Shown here: piece after piece, positions 49,621-60,150 of the stretch
Position numbering within the stretch: the first letter of the stretch is position 1
Layout: each line of letters opens with the position of its first letter
DNA from: Cucumis sativus
Lineage: Eukaryota > Streptophyta > Magnoliopsida > Cucurbitales > Cucurbitaceae
Assembly (NCBI RefSeq): GCF_000004075.3
Contig: NC_026658.2
Location: 4,216,001 to 4,280,000 of the forward strand
DNA: 64,000 bases
Reading direction: 5' to 3'
Position numbers and translations under genes: made by a program
Notes under the pieces: generated by a model
Seen by the model: only the letters and a program-made list of their open reading frames with translations
Told to the model about the DNA's origin: nothing
Databases searched by the model: none

Positions 49621-50929
49621 TGGATTTAGGTTATATTTAGTTTTTGGGGTCAATTAAGCTGTTTTTGAACTTAATTGAACTTAGTCCAAGCAAATAATAT
49701 TTAATTGAACAAAAATGATTAACTTAATCCAACGATTAAGATGAAAACATGTGGTATTATTAGAATGGTCAATTTATGTTTTTCAATTCTTTAATTTGGG
49801 GCGCATGTCAATTTTAATTAGTCCAAAATTTAATTATTTGTACTTTTCATCATTAACTTAATAAATGATGTGGCAATTTGTGATTGGTCTCAAAATTTCT
49901 TATTCAACACATTCTCAAACCGGTATAAATAATTTTGGCAACATGTATATGTGTATGTGTGTATATATATATACGTATGTGTGTACAATACGTACGAACA
50001 TATATGTATGTATGCATATGATGTGATGATGTATTTCCAAAATTTACAATATAGAGGAATATGGACTAATATTTTCAATAAAAATGAAGTTAACTTAACT
50101 AATATAAAAGTAATGGTATTAGAGAAACATGACTCTATTTCAAAATCAACTAAACAACCAAGAAAGATTAATATTTTTATAACTATCTATCTAACTTAAA
50201 ATGAGTGTGAAGACTTGAATGAAGACAATTTTTTTGAGTTCATGAATAAGAGGTTTTATTTGTTTTCTAATATTAATGTAATTTGAAGGACAGGCTGCAT
50301 GGAAAAGAAATGGAGGATATGGGTGGCAGGATTAGATGTGCTTGTAGGCAGCAGTCTGTCAATCCAATCAAAATTGTTCTGCCTAAATATAACACAATTC
50401 ACAATCTCCCAAACTCTGTTATGCTTTTTTCACCTCACTCTAAAACCAATTGCCCTTTTCTTCTTCAATTCCCCTACATCCAACACTAGTTTGGTTTCTT
50501 ACACAATCTCACTCTCTTTTTTAATAAATAATATATAAAATGTTTACCTAGTTTATTAATAGGATGCTGCCTACATCTACTACCAGAAATAAAAAACTAT
50601 TTTATTAAATAAGTATTATAGAATACCTTATTAAATAACTATTCTCTATAGTTAGAAAATCTATACATGTAAATACACCATAAATAATTTAATTGTCGAT
50701 TTTTTTATACTTTATTTTTTTCCTTTATTTTTTACTAATTATTGAATTAGACGGTTTGAATACTATTCATTTTCAAGTCAACGGTATGATCGGACTCATG
50801 CACATATGTGGTACATCAATAACTACCAACAAAACTAAGTTTGTAGTCGACTAAATAAACACCATATTTAGAACATGATAACGTGGTGCTGGCAAAAAGC
50901 CGGCCAAGTTTTTGCGGGTTAGACATGAA

Positions 50930-51370
50930 CAGAAGAGGGCCATAGAGAAATGGGTGCCTTATCCTGCTGTCTTCAACCTTCAACCCACAACTCAATCTTG
51001 ACCATACACGTAAGCATCAGACAACTATTTATGTTGGATCACATGATCGGTGCATGCAAACCCCCTATTGCAATTGGGCCGTTTGGTCCCCCAAGGCCCA
51101 GCTTGATTGTTCGTCGAGGTGGCAGATATTCTCGATAGTGATTGGAAGGACCCACAGTATCAACCAATTGGGCTTTTGTTGGTGTGGACCTCACCTTAGT
51201 TTTAATTATTTGTATTCTTTTTGGATATATTTGAAATCAATGTACACGTCAGCAAATGGCCCCCACCTCCTAGTCACGGGCCTTTTTCAGCTCACCGTGG
51301 CCCAATCCTTGCCACCGCCCATAGCCTAGTTGAAGAGCCACATTACTCCACCCCCTCCTCCTCTCATCCA
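50930..51370. promoter_or_regulatory. Promoter-like island with site II (TGGGCY) motifs but no gene
   Basis: GC-richer than its surroundings. It contains TGGGCC at 51075-51080, GGCCCA at 51095-51100, TGGGCT near 51169-51174 and GGCCCA at 51299-51304, motifs bound by TCP factors in promoters of plant growth genes. No plausible ORF starts within 1.5 kb on either strand. It could drive a non-coding transcript or be left over from a lost gene. Confidence 0.3.
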
Positions 51371-53014
51371 AACTAAATATCATACAAAATACTTACTACT
51401 CCCAACTAGCTCCAATTCCAATTAATAGATATTAGTATACGATGGAATGTAACACTTCCTTGTATTTATAAATGTTTTCAAATGTTTTGTCGTTTTGAAA
51501 TAATATTTGTTTAGTTACATAAACCAAAATATACGAGAGGTTGAAACCTTGTAACGCAAACTTCTTTCCAGATTTTTGTTTGGTTAGTTTATAAATTTAG
51601 TTTGCAAGTAAAAGTTATTAAAATTTCTACTTTATGACATTGAAATATGTGCATATCGTTGTCATATGTTGTTTTCATGGTTTAGCAACAATTTTTTTTG
51701 TGGAGTTATCAAAACTTCGACTAGAAAACTTGCTCTTTGTCTCAAGATATTTGATTTTAAGACAGTTTCAGTCTAATTCAATTTATTTAAGGTTGAAATT
51801 ATATTGGTTTGAGGGTTTGAGTGATTGATAATTTGAAGTTTCTCATCAATTTAAATTGTTGACATTTTTATATCATTACATCTCATACGTTTATTTTAAT
51901 TTAATTATAAATTGAATTATTAAAATTACTATAGTTCAATTAATACATAATATGTATTAACTACTATAAGATTTAAAGGTTGAATTTAATTGTTATCAAA
52001 CAAAATCAATTTGGTAGATTTGAGGATAGCGAAAGAAAGGGAAAGGATGGGGAAAAGAGGGAGTCAACTTGAACAACCAAAATGACAAATAAGGGACAGG
52101 AAAGGGATATGTGAGATTTTCTTAATATATTGATTTCAAAAATAGAAATCAAAATATATTTCTAAATATATAATATGTCACTTTTAAATTAAATCAGTGC
52201 ATTTCATTTTCCCTATTTTATGTTACAATATAAAACAAAATGTTATTGTCGTGAGTAAAATAGCTATGGTAAATGTAAAATGGAGTTGAGAATATAACTT
52301 AGCCAAGAGTTCGTTTAATTTTTAGTACCATAGTTATAGAATAAAGAAAGCTTATATTTTGAGATGAAAGATGACGTGGATTACAATTTAACTAAACTCA
52401 TATTTTACAAGCGAGTATGGTATTAATTACTATCTTAAAGTTTTGACATAATTATATATTTTGTGTTTATAACAACTTATAAAAAAAGACGTATGAAATG
52501 GAATCCCTTAATTAAAAAGGTCGAAATATCATGCAAAAGACGAAAATGTTTATTTCATAGGTAAAAACTTATTGAATCTCTCTTAGACTACAATATATAA
52601 GAATATTTTTTTCTATCATAATGTTACGAGTTTAAAACCTATAGTTCTCTAATATACAAACTCTATAGTTCTCTATCTATTTATCTTTTCGTTTTTCTCT
52701 ATTTCTTTTGAATATTGAATTTTATATAAAAGGTCGTTATCGTATTTCACAAACGTCGAGAAAAAAAAATCTTTTAAACATTAGTGTTATTTTGAAGGAT
52801 ATATCAGTAAATATAGAAATATGGATGGAATCAAGAAAAAGTAATGAAAAAGTACTTGTGTTTTTCTTTTTCTTTTTCTTTACCAATAATAATAATAAAT
52901 TGATATCTAATTATTCAGAAAGTACACAAAAGAACTCAACAAAAATACATACCAAAAATAGTATCTAAAACAAGAGACACAAATGGAACTTATAAGCATT
53001 TAATACAAAAGGGA

Positions 53015-53033
53015 ACACACACACACACACACA
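53015..53033. repeat. (AC)9 microsatellite
   Basis: Uninterrupted AC dinucleotides in non-coding DNA downstream of the phytocyanin gene. Confidence 0.85.
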
Positions 53034-53357
53034 ATTAATGGCATTATATATTTCCTCCCAAGAAAGAAAAATAAATTCAGAAAGAAAAGGTATATATAAA
53101 GATATAAAAACCATAAATTAATACCTTATATTTTCCAAACAAAAATTTTCTTATGAAAAAGAAATAAATATAAAATTATATATATATATATATATAAAAG
53201 GAATTGAAATAAAACAAGAATCATCCCAAGACAGAAGAAATGGATTTATAGTTTGATCTTTGGAAGGTTGGGAACACATGAAAATAGGAATTTGGAAGAA
53301 CAAAAGATTGATACACATTAAAAAGAAAAAGAAAAAGAAAAAGAAAAGGGAAAGGAA

Positions 53358-54232
53358 TTACTTAATATATGGAAATGGGAATGAAAGAAAAATGGAAAAA
53401 AGGGTAGGAATGATAAGAGCCAATAACATTGGTGTAGGAAGAAGAAGGAAGGCATTGGATGGGTGAGCGGGAGTACCGGATGGGGATTGGGCTTGGGATA
53501 CGGATTCGGCATCCATTTGGCCTTGAGGGGAAAGGGCTGGCCCCAAATTGGTGTGGATTCCAAAAGTTTCGAGGTTAAATGGTAAAGGATCAGACCCAGA
53601 GCTTCCTTCTTTGGTACCAACTTGGATGTGGAGCTTCTGACCAGCTTCGCAATGCTTTCCAATTCCATCAAAGTAATAGTAATCACCAGCCTTTGTTAGG
53701 TTCACTACTGTTGGCCCTAGAAAATACATGTATATTACTTCTTCTTCCCCACATGTATCATAGTCTGCCTTCTTTACTGTCACTAGGTTGTTCGCACCAG
53801 CTCGGTACGGGAAAACTGCGTGTGTAAATGTACGTATCCCCAATTGAAAAAGGAAAATTACTTAAAACGTTAGAAACGTATGATGAAATAATATAGTTTG
53901 GACCTCTAAAACATAATCCTTCAACGAGACTGCTATGCTATAGTAATGTTGGTATGTATTGATACTATCAAATGTATATAGATATAAGATCAATATTAGG
54001 AGAGTAAAATTGAATTGCAAAAAGGGAGGGTAAAAGGAAAAAGAGATATACCAAGCCTATCACCAACACCAAAGGTTCTTGGTTTAGCCCATTGATCAAA
54101 AAAGGAATCATTTTCAGGGACTCTCCAACCATGGCTTCCACCAACAATATGAGTGAATGCATCAACGCATGAACCCATAATCATCATCATCATTACTAAC
54201 CAATAACAATAATTCATTATTGTTTTGTCCAT
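53358..54232 (-). CDS. Early nodulin-like protein (phytocyanin), GPI-anchored type
   Basis: Two exons, 54052-54232 and 53358-53815, joined in phase to 212 residues. A signal peptide (about 1-25, very Met-rich) precedes the phytocyanin domain (about 26-128: THIVGGSHGW, FFDQWAKPRTFGVGDRLVF, then YDTC and GKHCEAGQKLHI). Cys82 and Cys116 are placed to form the conserved disulfide. A Pro/Ser-rich linker with SP and AP dipeptides suits arabinogalactan glycosylation. The last 30 residues are hydrophobic (LLLPTPMLLALIIP), as in a GPI-anchor signal. Of the four copper-ligand positions only His115 and Gln120 remain: the first His is Asn (69 or 70) and the Cys is Asp110, so it should not bind copper, as in early nodulin-like proteins. 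Probably plasma-membrane or cell-wall located; molecular role unknown. A (GAAAAA)n tract lies just downstream of the stop. Confidence 0.9.
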
Positions 54233-54239
54233 TCTTTTT

Positions 54240-56470
54240 TTTTTTTTTTTTGGCCAATCTCTCTTTTGGAGCTTAAGAGAGAGAGAGGGGAGAGAAAAAA
54301 AATGGGTATTTTTTAAAACCTTTTTTTAAAAAAAGAATATATATTTCTTCTTCTTCTTTCTTCTTTCTTCTTTCTCCTCCAACTTGAAAGAGAGAAAAAA
54401 AGAAGAGAAATAGGCAAAATGGATTTAGTTTGTACCAAATTTGGAATGTTGAAACTCATTCTTTGTTTGTTTTAATCACTAGGTCCATTTTTTCTTTCTT
54501 CTCTCATTTTTTTCAGGGCTTACACACCTATTTTAAGTACCTATTAATCAATGGACCTCAATCCTTATCCCTTTTTCTTTTTTTAACCATTTTTGTTTTT
54601 TAAAATATTAATTAGAAGTTAAAATTAAAACGTAAAGAGTCAAAAATAAAACAAAAATTAAATGATATATATAAAGTTGAATTGTTGGAGAGAAGTCGGT
54701 TTTAAACAAAGTGTCATGCACTCATTTTGGACTCCATTTTAATATATTGATGCATCAATTAAAGTATTGCTAAAATTGTTGAAATTGATCATGACGGAGG
54801 TTTTTTTTTTTTGTACAATTGTATATATATATTTTTAAAATTTGGCACATTTACGTCATAAGTTTTGAGTTTGATTTCAACATAATCCATAGATTTCAAA
54901 ATGTTACAATTATACTCTATTTGAAAATTGAGTTTTGTTTCAATTTAGTTTGTTTGTTGGTGCTCAGATTTTATACACGTTTGTTGTTGTCATGGCTCCT
55001 CGCGTGACCTTATTCCTTTTAGTTTAGTCTCACTTATCGAGTAGACTTATATAAAAGATTCTTACATCGGTGTGATATCTAGCTTACCATATTCAAGTGT
55101 AGAGTTCAACTAAATATAAAGAAATAAGGTCATAACTTTCACTTGGAAATTACTTAATCTTTTTCTTTTGGGTCATCGAATGAGGCTATTTATAATGTTC
55201 TTCCTCTAACATTTCTATGTAATAATGTAAATATTATGATGTGGTAGTTGTCTACCACTCTTAAGATTGCAAGAGACAAGATTAACAACAACTCAATTAT
55301 TTACTAGCTCAACTAGTTATTCAAAAAACTCATAAACTCTAATTGTTTTCTTTTGGAACACATGTTCTCCTATGCATCCTCATTTCTCTTAGACTTGGAC
55401 TTGCCTCGCTACACTTTAGAAATCGCTTAGGGACAACTATTAACAAACAAAACTTAAACTTTTATGAATAAAATTGTAACATTTCTAAACTTAAAACTAT
55501 ATAAGAGAAATAGACCGTGAGAATCAAAGGTAACACAATTAGTATATCATTTGTGTATAGATGGACTTTTTTTCTATACCTTTTATCTATTAATATATGT
55601 ATATATATAGGGTAAAGTTATAGCGAGGGTCGGTGTAGCATGTGCTACCAACCCCAAAAGTTTTATATACTTTGGGATACGTGCTTCATTAATATTATAT
55701 CAAATAATAATAACTATAAATAAATACATTCCCAAGAAGAAAAGAACATAATTTTTATAAAGTGAATGAACAACTTATATTCAGTATTTGGTTAATACGA
55801 AGTTTGGTTATAGTGACTATTAACTTAAAAGATATTAAACGAGTATTCAGCCTTCCATCAAATTGGTCTTTTAACACTTTTTCTAAATCTCTAATTATAA
55901 ATTAAATATTTAATGCCTTATTGTGATTGATGCTGATTTGCCAAACCATTTTACATAAGTTTTAATCTGTATCATAATCATTTAAGATCTCAGTTTCACA
56001 CTTCATGCTTTAAAAAGGGTTTAATGTTTCTTTATTGTTAATATTTGATGGATGCCCACTAAGATTCTACTTCACAAAACAAATACAACAAACTTGCTCA
56101 CAACCCACCTATTAACAAATTAAGAGAGACAAAAGAAAGAGAAGAATAAAAGGGAGCCACGACCACGAATATGGTTTTGTGGATGGCCCCTTTTCGTATT
56201 GGCTTAGTAGCAAGTTGGTCCAGGGAGGTTTTCTTTTGATGTTACAGTGGATGCAACTTTTGTTTAGCAAATTTGTGTCAAAGATAAAAATAAGAGGGAG
56301 ACAGGAATAAAGAAAAATAGGGAAACCCCAACAAATCTCATTCCAAATTAGGACACTGTACATAGCAATACAAAGAGACCACACAAACAGACTCATCATT
56401 AGAAATAAAGACCAAAAAACAGAAACAACCAAATGAACTACTTTTGAAAGAAAAAATAAATAGTAATAAA
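54240..56470. other. Spacer between phytocyanin and AG-peptide genes
   Basis: It holds the phytocyanin promoter, with CT/GA-rich tracts at about 54260-54400, and AT-rich DNA with no gene recognised. A 126-codon frame at 56112-56492 is hydrophobic low-complexity sequence and unconvincing. Confidence 0.5.
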
Positions 56471-56641
56471 ATCCCTCAAAACCCATTTGCATTTCTAACT
56501 AGATTCCCTTCTCCCTTGATCGAAAGAGGGTTCCAAAGGAATTACAATGTGCAGAAAAAAAAAAAAAAACAATCAAATTCCCTCAAAAACCCCATCTGCA
56601 TTAATTTCTAACTAAAATCCTTTCCCTCCCTTTGATCAAAG
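56471..56641 (-). repeat. Tandem duplication in the AG-peptide 3' UTR region
   Basis: ATCCCTCAAAACCCATTTGC at 56471 and following bases, with TTTCTAACTAGAT and CCCTTGATCGAAAG, recur as ATTCCCTCAAAAACCCCATC at 56577 and following bases, with TTTCTAACTAAAAT and CCTTTGATCAAAG. The offset is 106 bp and the copies have diverged. A run of 15 A separates them. Confidence 0.7.
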
Positions 56642-56683
56642 ATGTTCTACAAATGCTTTGATACAAATCTTTTAGACGTTGTT

Positions 56684-57476
56684 TTATAAGTCAGCGTTGT
56701 GGATGAGATATGTGAGCGCCAATGCCACCATCATCAATACATAAGCTATTCCTTGATCTATGGATGTCCCTGTCAAATTTCATTACAAACAAACTAATTA
56801 ATTTGATTAACAAAATCTAAGTATTTCATCCCTAATTTTGCATTTCAAATAACCACTGTTTCAATTAATCTTAAAATGGCCTTTTGAGAATAGAACTTCA
56901 AGATGGAACACCTTTGTTCTGTAAAGTAAAGCAATATAATAGTTATGACCACGGTTGATTTTGAAGAATGAGTTGAATGAATCATCTATCATGGTCAACT
57001 ATTTAAGATTTCATATAATTTTCTTGAGACCTAAAATTATTCTAGTTGGTTTAATTGAACTCATCAATGAGACAAATAATAATTATTGAAACTATGAAAT
57101 GACTTTATGATGTTGTTATGAATAGAAGAAAATAGAATCTACATATTTGGCATTCCTGGCATTTGGTCCACAAATCGATGTGAATGACCTCTCGCAAGAT
57201 TGAGAATACATGTATGGAAAACAGATCCACGGGTTGAGATTTGAGCATAATTCATCAAGAAAAGTAAGGTTTCAAAAGGCGTTTTGAAGAGAGAGATCGA
57301 GAATCCAGGCAGATCTGAAAGAGAAATGCAAAAGAGAAGATAAAGAGAGAGAACTAACCATCGCTGGTGGGAGCGGGTGCGGGAGCCAAGGAATGTGGGT
57401 GAGCAACGGGCAAGAAGATGGCAAAGATGAGGGCAGTGGCAGCCAAAAGTCCAAAAGACGACCTAGAAACCGCCAT
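56684..57476 (-). CDS. Arabinogalactan peptide (AGP16/20/22-like)
   Basis: A 67-residue precursor from two exons, 57359-57476 and 56684-56769. The intron splits the Gly codon after TSD. The signal peptide is about residues 1-28, ending near VAHPH. The mature peptide is only about a dozen residues (SLAPAPAPTSDG), with the alternating Ala/Ser-Pro that is hydroxylated and arabinogalactosylated. The remaining 27 residues (TSIDQGIAY, then LMMVALALTYLIH) are the GPI-anchor signal and closely match Arabidopsis AGP20 as I recall it. The product is a GPI-anchored cell-surface proteoglycan. The frame is open 5' of the ATG, but no earlier ATG exists in the leader, so 57476 is the start. It was too short to stand out by length and was recognised by motif. 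Confidence 0.92.
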
Positions 57477-57699
57477 TGGAGTGAGAATGGTGGTGTGGAG
57501 GGAGGATCTCTCTCTGCGATGGGTGTAGGCTTCAATGGGTTGAAGAGGATCGCAGAGAGAGAGAGAAAGGAATCTCTCTTTCCCTCCTCGAAAGGCGAAA
57601 TGAAGAAGAAATCTCTGAACGGAAACAGAGGAAGTGTTTAGCGATGGGAGAGAGACGGAGGAAATCAAATCTTTGCAACCACTGCGTTTTATAGGGTTA

Positions 57700-60140
57700 G
57701 GTTTATATTCTTTATTCCCTCTTTTTTCTTTCCGTTATCTTTTCTATCTTTAATTATTACTGTTTTTTCTTTTCTTTTCTTTTCAAAATACATATTAGTG
57801 TTCATTTCATCCACACCTTCAAACACATTCTAAATCAATTTCCAATTCAAACACCACCCAACAAAACTCTATTTTATCCTATTTTGAAATCTAATAGAAA
57901 TACCAAAATTCAAATATTAAGCTCACTTTTTTCATTCAAACACCCATATTTGTAAATAATTAATTCATTAAACAAACTATTTGTATGACTCATTTTAATT
58001 TACCAATTGATTCAAAAGTTTAAGGAGATGGACGAAAGCAAATTTAGCGGAAATTCAAAAGCTATGTATTTTGATATTATTTAAATGATAATTTTAGTTT
58101 ATTTATGCACGTTTTCTTTAATTTAATGTTACGAAATTTGAACATTTCGGTGAGTAGGTGGTCCATAACCAAATGTCAAAGTTTTTTTTTTTTGTCAAAT
58201 TTGAGCATAGAGGGGAAAAACCATTATAATATTTTTCATCCCATCTTTCTATCATGTTATGATAAGCAATGTGTTATTTGATAAGTGTTAAGAGGGCAAA
58301 ACAATGACTTCTAATATGGCACTATCTTACAAAGACACGTGTTCGAGTAGGACTATAACATGACATCTTAACACAACAAAGCAAATGTTATGAAACATTA
58401 TAGGTATAACATCTGTCTATAGTATATTATGAGTTAAAGGGTGATGCACTTTCACTTCTATTTCTATTTCTATGTATAAGAAACTCTTCCAAAGGTACAT
58501 ATCAATTACACACCCTAGTTAATTAGCTCGACAATATTTTTGGTCTAGTACTGATCTAAGCATTAGAATGTAGATGCCTTCTAGCACTATACCGATGTAA
58601 GATTTTGTGATAAGTAAAAAATTTAAGATTTTGCGAAGTCAAGTTCCATTAGCAAGTATCAAATCAACGACCATACTGTTTAGAAACGTGCATCAATAAT
58701 AACTATCATGTTTATTCAATTTTCTATTTAAGAAAACATCTAAATAAATATAGTAAATGATTCCGAGAAAGATATGAAATAATATGAAAGGACAAGATTA
58801 GTTAAATGAGGTTAAAGATATAAAAGTAGAAGTAGGTTAGAAAGAGGTTTAATTATTATGTATTAAAAGGACAAAATAAGTAAGAGAGAATGAAAATAAA
58901 TAGGTGAAAAGTAAAAGAAATATTACATCTGAGAGTGAAATAGAGTCCATAAGTTTTGATATATAAAAGTATGTATTACAAAATTAGAAGAATTTGAACC
59001 GGAAAAGGCGGTGAAAAGGGAGGGGGAGAGAGAACCGGGAAAGCCGGTAAAGGGGAAAGGTGAGGAAGGGTTTAGAATGGTTGTGGTGAAGAAGGGGCCC
59101 AGGAGCATGTTTCCTGCCCATTGCTGCTTCCGCACATGCCGCCCATGCCGTCTTTCGCAGTCTATTATTTGCCTTTTTCTTCAATCTTTTCTCAACCCCC
59201 AATATATATCTTTTTTTTATTATTTTAATATCATTGTTTTTCTTTCACCTTAATTGGTAATCAATCAATTTGTCACTAATTGGCAATCAATCAAATACAA
59301 TCTTTTAATTAACAATTATTGATGCTTTCCCCTGTTTTACAAACCACCATCCAAATTACCACAAATTTTCATAATCTTACAATTCATATAGAGAGAGAGA
59401 GCGGGGTAGAATATATTAGTAGAATTTATATATTTAGCATACAAGTTTACCATAAACTTAAATTTATAGCCAAACATGGGAATTATTATACACTTTCAAA
59501 TTCTATAATTCTTCCAATTATTCAACAAATTCGAATGCTACACCCATATATTGTAAAAAATAAAATGAAAACAAGCATCCAATCATCAAAGATCCAAAGC
59601 TAAAGTGGGGGAGAAAAACAGAGATGATAAGAAGACACGGCTTTCCCACAACATGGTGGCCATTTATTTCCTTTCCACAAAACTCCCTACAGATTGTCCA
59701 AAACTAGAAGAAAAGAAATTGACAAAACTAGTAATAGAGATTAAATCTGGGCCATTTTTCTATCCAAATCAGACTGGAACTTTTGTACCAATCAAGTAAG
59801 CTTTCTCTGATTCTAGTAATATATTGTAAAACACGGTTGCTGGATGGTTCTAAATAAGGAAACTAGTTTCTAAATTCTAAGTTCTAACAAACTAATTTGA
59901 AGGTAAAAGTATTGGCTTTAACCCTCATATGCAACAACAATTGTAATGGGAGTTCTTGAATTCTTTATGTCCCTGTTGATTATCTACATCGCTATCTAGT
60001 CAGCGTAGTTTGAGCAGTGTGCACCAAGATATAGACAAAAGATCTTACATTGATAAATTAGCAGGAAAGAGGAAGGAAGGAAATGGATCATCAATCAGAC
60101 TTCAGCATGAGATTTATCTGTGCATCAAAGGGTTCAAGCC
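57700..60140. other. Spacer between AG-peptide and coiled-coil genes
   Basis: AT-rich DNA holding the AG-peptide promoter. A GC-rich block at about 58990-59165 stands out but has only short unconvincing ORFs. Short open frames at 59319-59799 have no family features. Confidence 0.5.
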
Positions 60141-60150
60141 TGTCCTCCCT

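Larger units (their letters stand above)
47050..53340. other. Spacer between the CRF and phytocyanin genes
   Basis: 6.3 kb without a supported gene. It contains the CRF 3' UTR, a 33-bp tandem duplication at 48160-48236, the 55-bp triplicate and leader-like sequence at 49290-49610, a GT/AT microsatellite patch near 49945-50020, a promoter-like GC-richer island at 50930-51370, and an (AC)9 run at 53015-53033. Open frames here are short, AT-rich and without family features. Confidence 0.5.

Noticed and set aside
57272-57668. In-frame 5' extension of the AG-peptide to a 104-codon frame
   Set aside because: The extension has no ATG, and the AG-peptide ATG is the first in the leader. The signal peptide begins exactly there.
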